DNA of 13,087 nt from Pseudomonadota bacterium (GCA_023388835.1 JAEWFK010000031.1:1-13087); one strand, 5' to 3'; shown: positions 1-8,929, counted from the stretch's first letter. Translations and numbers: made by a program. The notes: generated from the sequence alone by a model not told the origin.

Positions 1-1
1 C

Positions 2-3000
2 AATCCGGAATTCCGAGATCTCGCGGGGCGAGGGCTGAGCATAGGGCGGGAGTACAGATTCAATACGGGTGCGCCGTCGGTGGTAGATGCGCGGCCCTAT
101 CAGGGCTGGAGCATCGATGAAGAGCAAATTTTCATTCTGCGCTTTGATGCTCCGGTCCAGCAGCAAGAGGTTGCCAGGCATAGTCATTGCGCGGTGGACG
201 GCCTGGGCGAGCGCATACCGGTGCTGGCCGTAGCGAATGAGCATCACGCTGCGTTATTGGAAGCGGCCTATCTGCGCGAGCCGGATGATTCCGCCACACT
301 GGTCCTGCTTCAGTGCGCACGCGTGCTCCCGCCGGAAGCGAAGATGCGCCTTGTGGTCGGCCCTGGCGTACGTGCTGTCGATCAGCCCGATGAACTGGTC
401 GGTTCCGAACGCCCGCATGTGTTGAATTACGAGGTACGTCCGCCGTTCACTGCGAAGATGTCGTGTACGCGCGAGCGAGCCGGTCGTCCCTGTCTGCCGA
501 TCACGCCCATCTCGGTGACATTCTCAGCGCCCGTCCCGTACGAGGCGCTCGCGGGCATGCGTCTGATGTCGGGAGATACGGAATTCAAGCGCGACGAGGA
601 TGGCGACGAAGACGCCGGCGATTTCGTCAGCTCTATCAATTACCCAGGCCCCTTTCCTGCGAGCAGCACGCTCACCTTGAAATTGCCGCCCGAGCTGCGC
701 GACGACGCGAATCGTCCATTAGCCAATGCCGATCGCTTTCCGATGGAGGTGGCGCTCTCCGACTATCCGCCGCTGGCCAAGTTCGCGTCCGGCACGTTCG
801 GCGTCATAGAGCGCTTTGCTCATGCGCCACCCGGTGAAGCGTCTGAGCAGGCGGCTGCGGTGCCGGTGACGCTCCGGCATATTGAGCGTCAGCCTGCGCT
901 GCGCGGTATCGAGTTGCCGGAGGGCCGAGTGGCCAAACTGCGGGCTGAGGACGATGCCGATGTCTTGCACTGGTATGCGCGCCTGCAGCGGCTGGACAGC
1001 GGCTCGTGGACAGAGTCACAACTGAAAGATATTTTCGCGGGGCGAACGCCGCGACAGGTCAACGGCCGGGAAGCGCGGCATGACGTACGGTCCGTTTCTG
1101 TGTTGAAGTCCAGCCCGTCGGCACGCCGCCTATCGTTGCCCGGCGTGAACGGCGCGGAACAGCGGCCCCTCGAAGTAGTGGGCATTCCCCTGCAGGAACC
1201 GGGCTTTCATGTGCTCGAAATAGAGTCTCCTCATTTAGGAGCGTCGCTGCTTGAAGACAGTGAGCCCATGTATGTGCGTACCGGCGTCTTGCTCACGAAT
1301 CTTTCTGTACATGTGAAGCAGGGGCGGGATGATCTGTTGGTATGGGTGACGACGCTGGCGGGTGCCGAGCCGGTGCCCAACGCCGAGATCGCGGTACTGG
1401 ACTGCGATGGCCGTCCCCTGGCGAATGGCCGCAGCAATGATCAGGGCGTCTGGCACCACCGCAGCGCGGTCGATTCGCCGGGCTACTGTGCTTCCACGGG
1501 ACTTGACGGTCTCTTCGTATCGGCCCGAATTCCCGCCGGCCATCCTCAAGCCCACGGCGCCGCAGATTACGCTTTCGTGCTTTCCGCTTGGGACCGCGGC
1601 ATTGAAACCTGGCGCTTCAATGTGCCGACGTCGTCGGGAGCCGAGCCGGAGCTGCTCACCCACACGGTGTACGACCGCAGCCTTTTCCGTGCGGGCGAAA
1701 AAGTGTCGATGAAGCATTATCTTCGCGAAGAGGTTCGCGACGGCCTTCAATCGCCGGAGCAGGGACGGCCAGACCGCCTGCTCATCGAGCATGAGGGCTC
1801 CGATCAAAGGCACGAGCTGCCCATCGTGTGGACGGAGACACCGAGCGGCGGACTCACCGCACTCAGCGAGTTCGACATTCCGGCCTCCGCGAAGCTGGGT
1901 TCGTATTCAGTCCGGCTTAGCGACAACAACCAGGGCTGGTATGGCGACAGCAGCTTCCGGGTGGAAGAGTTCCGCCTTCCCATACTGACCGGTCAGATTG
2001 CGCTTCGAGGTGGCGAACGCTCTGATCTCATCGTTCAGCCTTCGTCGCTGGATGTCGACATGCAGCTTTCCTGGCTCTCGGGTGGACCGGCGTCCGGGCA
2101 GAAGGTGTCATTGAACGCTGTGGCCTCGGACCGCAGCGTGTATTTCAGCGATTATGAAGACTATAGCTTCCTGCCTCCCCCCGACCCCTCTGCTTTCGAA
2201 GGCGAGCTGCAGCAGCAACCCGAAGGTGAGCCGGAAGGGCAAGACAGTGGCCGGCGGCGTCTCTTCGTCGATGCCCGTCAGTTCGTCCTCGATGCTCAGG
2301 GAGCCGCGGCCTTGCGGCTCGAGGAGGTGCCGAAGGTCGCGCGTCCGATGCGTTTCGAGCTGGAGGCCAGTTTCGCCGACCCCAGCGGTGAGATTCAGAC
2401 CTTGTCGCAATCGGTCGATGTCTGGCCCAGCGCCGTGCAGGCCGGGCTGAAGACAGAAGGTTGGGACCGGGCGGGTCAGGACATTCCTGTCAGCATGGTC
2501 GCCATCGGCCCGGACGCACAGCCGCGGCCGAGGGTGGCCATGCAGCTCTTGGCGGTGGAGCGCAAGACTTATACGGTGCGCAAGCGCATGGTGGGGGGCT
2601 TTTATCGGTATGACTCGCAGACGGAGCGCACGGAGCTAGGCCCCGTATGCCAGGGCGAAACCGACGCCAAGGGCGCGCTGACGTGCCAGGTGCGTTTCGA
2701 ACGCGCCGGTTCGTACGAATTGATCGCGCTGGCAAAAGACGCACAAGGCCGTCCATCGCGGGCGTATACGACGGTATGGATTTCCGGTGAGGGCGAGTTG
2801 TGGTTCGGAGGCCGGGATGATGACCGCATTGACCTCATCCCGGCGCGTCGGGAATGGAAGCCAGGCGAAGAAGCGGAGTTCCAGGTGCGCATGCCATTTC
2901 GCGAAGCCGTGGCTCTGGTCAGTGTCGAACGCGAAGGGGTGCTGTGGACGGAGCAAGTGCACCTCAAGGGTAACAATCCCCTTGTAAAGATACCCGTTTC

Positions 3001-5623
3001 CGCCGGTTGGGGGCCGAACGTCTACGTATCGGTGTTGGTGCTGCGCGGCCGGCTGTACGAACTGCCCTGGCAAAGCTTTCTCGAGTGGGGATGGCGGCGC
3101 CCCGGTGCATGGCTGGAAGCCTTCAGCGAAAACCCGGACGATGTCCTCGTGACCAGCCGGATCGACCTTGCCAAGCCGGCCTTTCGCTATGGCCTGACGG
3201 AGATCCGTGTCGGCGGTGAATCCGACCGGCTGCAGGTCGAAGTCATGCCCGAGCGCGACATCGTTTCGATCCGCGAAGATGCCAGTGTGAGGGTGCGGGT
3301 GCGGTTGCCCGATGGCAAGCCGGCGGCTCATGCGACCGTGGCCTTCGCGGCAGTCGACGAGGCCCTGCTGGAGCTGTCACCGAATACCAGCTGGGCACTC
3401 TATGAAGCCATGCATCCGCGCCGCAGTCTGGCTGTACGAACCGCAACGACGCAAATGGAAGTGGTGGGGCGCCGACATTACGGGCGCAAGGCCGTGGCTG
3501 CGGGCGGAGGAGGGGGCGCCATGCCTACGCGTCAGTTGTTCGACACGCTGCTGAGCTGGCAGCCCATGGTCGAGCTGGACGCCGATGGCGAAGCCGAAGT
3601 CCATTTCCGTTTGAACGATTCTCTGAGCCGCTTTCGGCTGGTGGCGGTGGCCGACCATGGCAGCGCGTATTTCGGCATGGGCAGCGCTCACATCGTGAGC
3701 CGACAGGATCTTCAATTGGTGTCGGGCCTGCCCGCCGCCGTGCGCGAGGGCGACCAATACGAGGCAACGGTGACCTTGCGAAACGGGACAGAGCAGGAAC
3801 GGGAGATCGAGATACGGGCCTTCTACGAAAGCAACGGTCATGAAGAGAGTCTGCCGCCCCGCAAGCAGCGGCTCGCGCCCCACGGGTCGGCCACCGCTAA
3901 ATGGAAGGTGGCGGTACCGGCGCTGGAATGGCCGCAGGAAAGCGCCGAACTGAAATGGCGCTTTCAGGCCGGGGATGCCGAGGTGGGCGATCGCCTGGCC
4001 TTGACTCAGCGAGTCGGGCCCAGCGTTCCCGCAGCCACTGTCCAGGCGACGCTGGCGGACCTTACCGAGAGCGCAGTGCTCGAGCTGCCCATCTCAGCGC
4101 CCGGCAATGCTTTACGCGGTGAAGCAGGCGAGGTATTCGGGGGGCTCGCGCTCGACGCGAGCGCGTCCTTGCTCGGTGGACTTGAAGGCGTGAGGCAATG
4201 GTGGGAGCACTATCCTTATACCTGCCTGGAGCAGAGCGCTTCGCAAGCAGTTGCACTCAACGATGCGCAGCGTTGGCAGCAAGTCATGTCGCGCCTGCCG
4301 ACACACATGGACGACGACGGCCTGCTACGCTACTTCCCCGGGTCGGCGCCGGGCAGCGAGGTGCTCACGGCATATCTGGTTTCCGTCAGTCATGAGGCGC
4401 TGGGCATGGGGCTGCCCTTTGAGATTCCCGAAGCGTCGCTGCAGCGAATGTTGGACGGCCTGCAGGCTTTCGCCGAAGGGCGGATCACCCGCCGTACGGG
4501 GCTGCCGGCCACCCGCCTGGATGGGCGGCGCATGAAGGCGCTGGAGGCGCTTGCGCGGCATGGCAGGGTCAAGCCGAGCATGCTCAGCAGTTTCTTGCAG
4601 GAAGCGGATAAGTGGCCGACGTCCACAGTAGTGGACTGGATGTCGATCCTTTCACGCTTGCCGAGCCAGCCGACGCAGCTGAAAGCCCTGGCACAGGCGC
4701 GTAGCGCGCTCGTCTCGCGCATGACGGTCTCCGGCACTGCGATGGCATTCAGCGACACGCTTCTCAACGCCTCGCCGGGGCTGATGGCTACGCGGGTCAC
4801 CGCCTTGGCCGAGCTGATGCTCGCGGTGATGGAGAAGCCGGAATGGCAGGATGATCTGCCACGCATGGCGCGGGGCCTGCTGGATGCTCAGACAGGCGGC
4901 CGCTGGGCGATCACGACGGACAACCTTCTGGCCGCATTGGCTCTGCAGCGGTTCGCGCAGCGCTTTGAAGCGGTCCCGGCCACGGGCATCGTGCGCGCTT
5001 CGCTGGCAGGAACATCCACCGACCTCAATGTGCCGCCTGTCGGCGAGGTCGCCACTGCTGCGCTGGATTGGCCGCTCGGTGACGGCACATTGCGTCTGGA
5101 ACATGAAGGGGATGGCCGAGCCTGGGTAGCCGTTCGCGCTCAAGCGCGCATTCCTGTTACGGAGCCCCAAGGCGCGGGATACCGCCTGGAGCGGCGCGTG
5201 GTCCCGGTGCAGCGCAGACAGCCGGATACCTGGTCGCGCGGCGATGTGTACCGGGTGGAACTGGAGATATATGCGCGGGATTCCGCCACTTGGGTAGTGG
5301 TGAACGATCCCATTCCATCGGGCGCCACCATATTGGGATCCGGCTTGGGGCGTGATGCACAAACGCCCTTGTCCCAGCAAGATGCTTACCAGTACCCGCC
5401 CGCTTTCGTCGAGCGCGGCGGCACGGGCTATCGGGCTTATTTCGACTATCTGCCCGCTGGTCGGGTCCGTGTCTCCTATACCGTGAGGCTCAATACGGTT
5501 GGAAGCTTCCCGCTGCCACCCTCCCGGGTGGAAGCGCTTTATCAGCCCGACCTTCACGGAAGTTTCCCGAATGGGGAAAAGATGATCGTGGAGCCCGGAG
5601 TGTTCGATGTGTCCGAGCGCTAG
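2..5623 (+). CDS. Alpha-2-macroglobulin family protease trap (YfhM/COG2373-like), 5' end outside window
   Basis: Bacterial alpha-2-macroglobulin: a periplasmic, usually lipid-anchored trap that is cleaved in a bait region by a protease and then bonds to it covalently through a thioester. The frame is open from base 2 with no stop, and the residues before the first possible start (GTG at 80) already read as family sequence, so the gene begins upstream and its signal peptide is not visible. About 1873 residues are seen, counted here from base 2. The thioester motif YPYTCLEQ lies at nt 4211-4234 (Cys about 1408). It is preceded by a glycine-rich, bait-like stretch (about 1140-1175, GGGGG near nt 3500) and an MG7 segment with LNDSLSRFR at about 1204. 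The C-terminal receptor-like domain includes VVVNDPIPSGA at about 1760. It is longer than E. coli YfhM (about 1650), so it fits the long clade. It overlaps pbpC by 17 nt. Family call very sure; target proteases unknown. Confidence 0.95.
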   Translation, partial: NPEFRDLAGRGLSIGREYRFNTGAPSVVDARPYQGWSIDEEQIFILRFDAPVQQQEVARHSHCAVDGLGERIPVLAVANEHHAALLEAAYLREPDDSATLVLLQCARVLPPEAKMRLVVGPGVRAVDQPDELVGSERPHVLNYEVRPPFTAKMSCTRERAGRPCLPITPISVTFSAPVPYEALAGMRLMSGDTEFKRDEDGDEDAGDFVSSINYPGPFPASSTLTLKLPPELRDDANRPLANADRFPMEVALSDYPPLAKFASGTFGVIERFAHAPPGEASEQAAAVPVTLRHIERQPALRGIELPEGRVAKLRAEDDADVLHWYARLQRLDSGSWTESQLKDIFAGRTPRQVNGREARHDVRSVSVLKSSPSARRLSLPGVNGAEQRPLEVVGIPLQEPGFHVLEIESPHLGASLLEDSEPMYVRTGVLLTNLSVHVKQGRDDLLVWVTTLAGAEPVPNAEIAVLDCDGRPLANGRSNDQGVWHHRSAVDSPGYCASTGLDGLFVSARIPAGHPQAHGAADYAFVLSAWDRGIETWRFNVPTSSGAEPELLTHTVYDRSLFRAGEKVSMKHYLREEVRDGLQSPEQGRPDRLLIEHEGSDQRHELPIVWTETPSGGLTALSEFDIPASAKLGSYSVRLSDNNQGWYGDSSFRVEEFRLPILTGQIALRGGERSDLIVQPSSLDVDMQLSWLSGGPASGQKVSLNAVASDRSVYFSDYEDYSFLPPPDPSAFEGELQQQPEGEPEGQDSGRRRLFVDARQFVLDAQGAAALRLEEVPKVARPMRFELEASFADPSGEIQTLSQSVDVWPSAVQAGLKTEGWDRAGQDIPVSMVAIGPDAQPRPRVAMQLLAVERKTYTVRKRMVGGFYRYDSQTERTELGPVCQGETDAKGALTCQVRFERAGSYELIALAKDAQGRPSRAYTTVWISGEGELWFGGRDDDRIDLIPARREWKPGEEAEFQVRMPFREAVALVSVEREGVLWTEQVHLKGNNPLVKIPVSAGWGPNVYVSVLVLRGRLYELPWQSFLEWGWRRPGAWLEAFSENPDDVLVTSRIDLAKPAFRYGLTEIRVGGESDRLQVEVMPERDIVSIREDASVRVRVRLPDGKPAAHATVAFAAVDEALLELSPNTSWALYEAMHPRRSLAVRTATTQMEVVGRRHYGRKAVAAGGGGGAMPTRQLFDTLLSWQPMVELDADGEAEVHFRLNDSLSRFRLVAVADHGSAYFGMGSAHIVSRQDLQLVSGLPAAVREGDQYEATVTLRNGTEQEREIEIRAFYESNGHEESLPPRKQRLAPHGSATAKWKVAVPALEWPQESAELKWRFQAGDAEVGDRLALTQRVGPSVPAATVQATLADLTESAVLELPISAPGNALRGEAGEVFGGLALDASASLLGGLEGVRQWWEHYPYTCLEQSASQAVALNDAQRWQQVMSRLPTHMDDDGLLRYFPGSAPGSEVLTAYLVSVSHEALGMGLPFEIPEASLQRMLDGLQAFAEGRITRRTGLPATRLDGRRMKALEALARHGRVKPSMLSSFLQEADKWPTSTVVDWMSILSRLPSQPTQLKALAQARSALVSRMTVSGTAMAFSDTLLNASPGLMATRVTALAELMLAVMEKPEWQDDLPRMARGLLDAQTGGRWAITTDNLLAALALQRFAQRFEAVPATGIVRASLAGTSTDLNVPPVGEVATAALDWPLGDGTLRLEHEGDGRAWVAVRAQARIPVTEPQGAGYRLERRVVPVQRRQPDTWSRGDVYRVELEIYARDSATWVVVNDPIPSGATILGSGLGRDAQTPLSQQDAYQYPPAFVERGGTGYRAYFDYLPAGRVRVSYTVRLNTVGSFPLPPSRVEALYQPDLHGSFPNGEKMIVEPGVFDVSER
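5597..5600 (+). promoter_or_regulatory. Ribosome binding site of pbpC inside the end of the upstream gene
   Basis: GGAG lies 6 nt before the ATG at 5607, within the last codons of the alpha-2-macroglobulin gene. It supports that ATG as the pbpC start and suggests translational coupling between the two overlapping genes. Confidence 0.6.
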
Positions 5624-7934
5624 CGCCGGCCGGTTCGGAGCACGTCTCACAGGGAATGAAAAGGCATCCCCCAACAAGCGGCCGTCCCGTTCATTCAAAG
5701 CGCGGTTCAAAGCGGGGACGGCCTCTATCGGAGTCGTCTCCCTGATCTTCTTCGGCCTTCCGATCGCATGCGCGTCGCCGAGCCTGCCTTCCTTCGAAGC
5801 CGTGCGCGCCGCGCATCAGCCTTCCAGTTTGCGGGTACTCGACAGGTATGGTGAACCGGTGGCTGCGTTACGCACGGACTACACCGAACGGCGCGGCTCA
5901 TGGGTGCCCTTGCAGGCGGTCTCCCCAGCGCTGCGACGCGCGGTGTTGCTGTCCGAAGACCGGCGATTCCACGAGCATCGCGGAGTGGATTGGACAGCGA
6001 TGGTCGCTGCCGGCTGGAGCCGTCTATGGGGCACCGGTGCTCGAGGCGCTTCAACGGTGACCATGCAGGTGGCGGCGATGCTGGATGATTCCTTGCGGCG
6101 GCCCGCCAGCGGACGCAGCCTGCATCAAAAATGGGAACAGCTTCGAAAGGCGCAAAAGCTCGAAGCGGCGTGGTCCAAGGAGCAGATTCTTGAAACCTAT
6201 CTGAATCTGGCGGCTTTTCGCGGCGAACTGCGGGGCGTGGATGCCCTGTCGCGCGTCATGTTCGGCAAACATCCGCATGGCCTTGATCAACGAGAGGCAG
6301 CCGTGGCGGCCGCGTTGCTGCGCGGGCCGAATGCCGACCCCGCTCGTGTGGCCGCCCGGGCCTGCGCGCTACTGAAGGAATCATTTCAGATAGCCGCCAC
6401 GCAAGGCCGGGGCGCGGGGAATCAGGGTTTGAAATCGGCAGCGCCAGAGAAGGGCAGCGCAGCATCATGCGATGGAGTGGCCGATGATGCGCGCCGTTGG
6501 CTGGGGGCCACGGCGCAGCCTGCCGCCGACGAGCCGGCACTGGCCCCGCACTTTTCACGTGCAGTGGTGAAGCGCGCCGATATGCCCACGGGCGCCGCCA
6601 TCGCGACAACGCTCGACGCGGGTTTGCAGCGCATCGTCATGGATAGTGTGAGCCGGCACCTTGCCGGCATGGGCCCTGCGCAACTGACCGATGCGGCGGT
6701 TGTGGTACTGGACAACCGGACCGCTGAGGTGCTGGCCTATGTCGGTTCTTCGGGCGCGGCGTCATCAGCTGCCGAAGTCGATCATGTGGCGGCTCGCCGG
6801 CAGGCTGGGTCGACCTTGAAACCCTTCCTGTATGCGCTTGCGCTGGAATCCCGGTATCTGACTGCGGCTTCCCTGTTGGACGATGCCCCGCTTGATGTCG
6901 CGACGGGCGGCGGGCTCTACATTCCCCAGAATTACGACCGCGGGCATGCAGGGTGGGTGAGTGTGCGCAGCGCCTTGGCCTCTTCGCTGAATATTCCTGC
7001 CGTGCGCACGCTGATGTTGGTGGGGACGGAGCGCTTCGCCGATCGATTGCGCCGCTTAGGCCTTCCCCTGGTGCATGAGGCCGACCACTATGGCTACAGC
7101 CTGAGCCTGGGAAGCGCCGATGTCGACCTGCTCAGCTTGACGAACGCCTACCGTGTCCTGGCTAATGGCGGACAGTGGAGCGGGCCGGTCATGCAGCCTG
7201 CGCGCCCGGTCCAGGAGCAGCCGATGTTGCAGGTCGTAGACCCTATGGCGAGCTGGATCGTGGCAGACATGCTTTCCGACCGCGGCGCACGGGCTCGCAG
7301 CTTCGGCTTTGAGAGCGCGCTGTCGACCCGTTTTTGGTCTGCGGTGAAGACGGGCACAAGCAAAGATATGCGCGACAACTGGTGCGTGGGTTGGTCTGAG
7401 CGCTACACCGTCGGAGTCTGGGTCGGAAACAGCCAAGGGCTGAGCATGCGGGATGTATCCGGCGTGAGCGGGGCCGCTCCGATCTGGCATGATGTGATGT
7501 CCTTTCTCCATGCACGGCAGCCCAGTCATCAAACGCCACCCCCCAGTGGCTTGGAGCGACAGTTAGTGGCGTTTGCAGACGACATCGAAGCCGCGCGCAT
7601 GGAATATTTCCTGCCCGGAACGGCACTGCAGCGGGTGGAGTCGGCGGACCAGCAGGCCTCTGCATCGCCGCGCATCGTCAGTCCCGTGTCCGGCGCGATT
7701 ATTGCGCTGGACCCCGATATGCCCCTCGACAATCAACGGCTTGCCTTGCGTGCCCGGCCCGGCTCAGCGGCATCGGAAGCTGTTCGCTGGCGGATAGGAA
7801 AGACCGTGATTGGCGACGGCGCCAGCGCCTGGTGGCAGCCTTCTGCCGGCCGGCATCGCATTGTTCTGCAGAACGCACAGGGCCAGATGCTGGACGAAGT
7901 CACCATTCACGTGCGCGCCGTGCCCCGGCGCTGA
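5607..7934 (+). CDS. pbpC: Penicillin-binding protein 1C (bifunctional peptidoglycan glycosyltransferase/transpeptidase)
   Basis: Class A PBP of the PbpC type, 775 residues, which polymerises lipid II and crosslinks peptide stems at the outer face of the inner membrane. A basic N-terminus is followed by one membrane segment (about 40-56). The glycosyltransferase domain (about 75-250) has SEDRRFHEHRGVD (catalytic Glu 117), ASTVTMQ at 148-154, the RKAQKLE motif at 180-186 and ILETYLN at 194-200. A polar, Ala/Gly-rich linker (about 262-310) joins it to the transpeptidase domain, with STLK (nucleophile Ser 402), SLN at 460-462 and KTGTS at 581-585. Residues from about 687 to the end match the BiPBP C-terminal domain typical of PBP1C. 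The start ATG at 5607 is backed by GGAG 6 nt upstream and overlaps the previous gene by 17 nt, so the two are probably co-transcribed. E. coli has the same yfhM-pbpC order, thought to serve envelope defence and repair. All catalytic residues appear intact. Confidence 0.95.
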   Translation: MCPSASAGRFGARLTGNEKASPNKRPSRSFKARFKAGTASIGVVSLIFFGLPIACASPSLPSFEAVRAAHQPSSLRVLDRYGEPVAALRTDYTERRGSWVPLQAVSPALRRAVLLSEDRRFHEHRGVDWTAMVAAGWSRLWGTGARGASTVTMQVAAMLDDSLRRPASGRSLHQKWEQLRKAQKLEAAWSKEQILETYLNLAAFRGELRGVDALSRVMFGKHPHGLDQREAAVAAALLRGPNADPARVAARACALLKESFQIAATQGRGAGNQGLKSAAPEKGSAASCDGVADDARRWLGATAQPAADEPALAPHFSRAVVKRADMPTGAAIATTLDAGLQRIVMDSVSRHLAGMGPAQLTDAAVVVLDNRTAEVLAYVGSSGAASSAAEVDHVAARRQAGSTLKPFLYALALESRYLTAASLLDDAPLDVATGGGLYIPQNYDRGHAGWVSVRSALASSLNIPAVRTLMLVGTERFADRLRRLGLPLVHEADHYGYSLSLGSADVDLLSLTNAYRVLANGGQWSGPVMQPARPVQEQPMLQVVDPMASWIVADMLSDRGARARSFGFESALSTRFWSAVKTGTSKDMRDNWCVGWSERYTVGVWVGNSQGLSMRDVSGVSGAAPIWHDVMSFLHARQPSHQTPPPSGLERQLVAFADDIEAARMEYFLPGTALQRVESADQQASASPRIVSPVSGAIIALDPDMPLDNQRLALRARPGSAASEAVRWRIGKTVIGDGASAWWQPSAGRHRIVLQNAQGQMLDEVTIHVRAVPRR

Positions 7935-7990
7935 ATACCGAGTGGAATCCGCCCTTGATTTTTGTCCTGGTTTCGGCGTGGGATAGCAAT

Positions 7991-8045
7991 CGCGGGCCCG
8001 AGGTTTGCTGGGGCACTCGAGCGCCCGGGCCGCGCCCGTTGCGGG
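7991..8045 (+). other. GC-rich inverted repeats in the pbpC-lipoprotein gap
   Basis: CGCGGGCCCG (7991-8000) can pair with CGGGCCGCG (8026-8034) with one bulged G, and CCCGTTGCGGG (8035-8045) forms a second small hairpin. No T-tract follows, so this is at best a structured spacer or a rho-dependent type of end for the upstream operon. I see no convincing promoter in the 189-nt gap; TGTTACACT at 8080-8088 is a weak extended -10 candidate without a matching -35. Confidence 0.25.
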
Positions 8046-8111
8046 ACACCTCTTCACGGGATCCTGCTGCGGAAGCTGCTGTTACACTTCCGGGGAATAT
8101 TTCGCAACACG

Positions 8112-8117
8112 AAGGGG
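8112..8117 (+). promoter_or_regulatory. Ribosome binding site deciding the lipoprotein start
   Basis: AAGGGG sits 6 nt before ATG 8124. This, with a perfect signal peptide beginning at that ATG, rejects the longer open frame that reaches upstream to 7962 and would bury the signal sequence 54 residues inside the protein. Confidence 0.65.
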
Positions 8118-8123
8118 AAGCCG

Positions 8124-8753
8124 ATGAATGTCACCCGTATCCTTACCCGCAGCTCGCTCGCATTGGCCGTTGCGGCCCTCGCAGCGTGTCAGACAGCGCC
8201 GGTGCAACAGGACGCAGCGACACAGCCAACAGACTCCGCTGTTGCGCCGTCCACGCCCGACGCCGCTGCAGGCGCCGCCACGCAAGCCGCGGCGGAGCAG
8301 GGCGCGCCGGTCGCCGTATTTCTGGCTGACACGGTGGAGCAGCAAGGATGGCGGGCGGTTCCCGTGGGGGCCGAGTCGACCCTCTACCTGGACCCGCAGC
8401 CCATCGTCACTCGTGATGACCTGACCGGTGTCCAAGCCGGTTCAAACCCGCAAGGGCAGGGCCTGCTCGCGCTGATGCTTAACGACGCCGCGCGTGGCCG
8501 GCTGGAACAGCTCACGACGCAGACGCCAAACAAGCGCCTGGCGCTCGTGGTCGGCAGCACCTTGATGGCGGCGCCCAGCTATTCCAAGCCGGTGACGAGT
8601 GGGCAACTTATCTTTCCAGTGGGCACGGAGTCCAATGCCACAGCTGCCGCCCGCGCGATTGCGGGGGTGAACGGCGATGCCGCGCCAGCGTCCTCTCCCT
8701 CCAGCGTCACTTCTCCCGGCAACGGGCTTGGCTCTTTGAATCAGCCACAATAA
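8124..8753 (+). CDS. Lipoprotein with a stand-alone SecD P1-head-like domain
   Basis: A 209-residue secreted lipoprotein of unknown role. The signal peptide has a basic n-region (MNVTRILTR), a hydrophobic core and a lipobox ending LAAC, so Cys 22 is the likely lipidation site; residues 23 and 24 are Gln and Thr, with no Asp at +2, so outer-membrane sorting is expected. An Ala/Gln/Pro/Thr-rich linker (about 23-60) follows. The folded part (about 62-183) resembles the P1-head subdomain of the Sec accessory protein SecD: a strand near LYLDPQPIVTRDDLTG (87-102), then LLALMLNDAARGRLEQLT (114-131), then RLALVVGSTLMAAPSYSKPV (138-157) and an ending GQLIFPVGTES. None of SecD's transmembrane segments is present, so it is not a translocase subunit by itself. 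The Pro/Ser/Asn-rich tail (185-209) looks disordered. Start chosen from the ribosome site and signal peptide. Secretion and lipidation are well supported; the domain match is from pattern memory; the function is unknown. Confidence 0.85.
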   Translation: MNVTRILTRSSLALAVAALAACQTAPVQQDAATQPTDSAVAPSTPDAAAGAATQAAAEQGAPVAVFLADTVEQQGWRAVPVGAESTLYLDPQPIVTRDDLTGVQAGSNPQGQGLLALMLNDAARGRLEQLTTQTPNKRLALVVGSTLMAAPSYSKPVTSGQLIFPVGTESNATAAARAIAGVNGDAAPASSPSSVTSPGNGLGSLNQPQ

Positions 8754-8787
8754 GGGCCGCTCACAACACTTTCAACCATTGCCCTCA

Positions 8788-8832
8788 CCACGCAAGTGGG
8801 AGCGTCGCAACGGTACTCGTGCGTGGCGACGC
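8788..8832 (+). other. Overlapping alternative hairpins between the lipoprotein gene and pyrB
   Basis: Three stems compete for the same bases. CCAC-GCAA-GTGG (8788-8799) is a perfect stem with a GNRA-type loop. CCACGC (8788-8793) can instead pair with GCGTGG (8821-8826). GCGTCGC (8802-8808) pairs with GCGACGC (8826-8832). The last is followed by GGTGTTGTAATTT, too poor in T for a standard terminator. It may be the transcript end of the lipoprotein gene; a leader role for pyrB is less likely because the best promoter core lies downstream. Confidence 0.3.
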
Positions 8833-8878
8833 GGTGTTGTAATTTAGGAAAACTCACGGCGAACCCTGTGCAGCTGTC

Positions 8879-8910
8879 GTACGCGTATTTAAAATATACG
8901 CTTTGCGTAC
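8879..8910 (+). promoter_or_regulatory. Probable pyrB promoter core overlapped by GCGTA inverted repeats (candidate operator)
   Basis: An AT-rich core in otherwise GC-rich DNA contains TAAAAT (8890-8895), one mismatch from a -10 box, with only a weak -35 (TGTGCA, 8867-8872) 17 nt before it. The core is the centre of the 19-nt near-palindrome GCGTATTTAAAATATACGC (8883-8901; 7 of 9 pairs match). Outside it GTACGC (8879-8884) and GCGTAC (8905-8910) form a second inverted pair, giving four GCGTA half-sites in 32 nt. A predicted start near 8902 would leave a leader of about 28 nt. This is the layout expected of a repressor site on a promoter; the binding protein is not known. Confidence 0.45.
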
Positions 8911-8929
8911 ATTCTTATCGGGGTTCTCC

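Noticed and set aside
4652..5710. Long leftward open frame (352 codons) opposite the alpha-2-macroglobulin gene
   Set aside because: The opposite strand encodes conserved family domains across this region; the leftward protein has no recognisable motif.
5754..5773. Lipobox-like LPIAC at the end of the PbpC membrane segment
   Set aside because: Pro and Ile at -3 and -2 do not fit a lipobox, and PBP1C proteins are anchored by an uncleaved membrane helix.
7962..8123. Longer start for the lipoprotein (54 more residues)
   Set aside because: It would hide the signal peptide and lipobox inside the protein; ATG 8124 has a good ribosome site.
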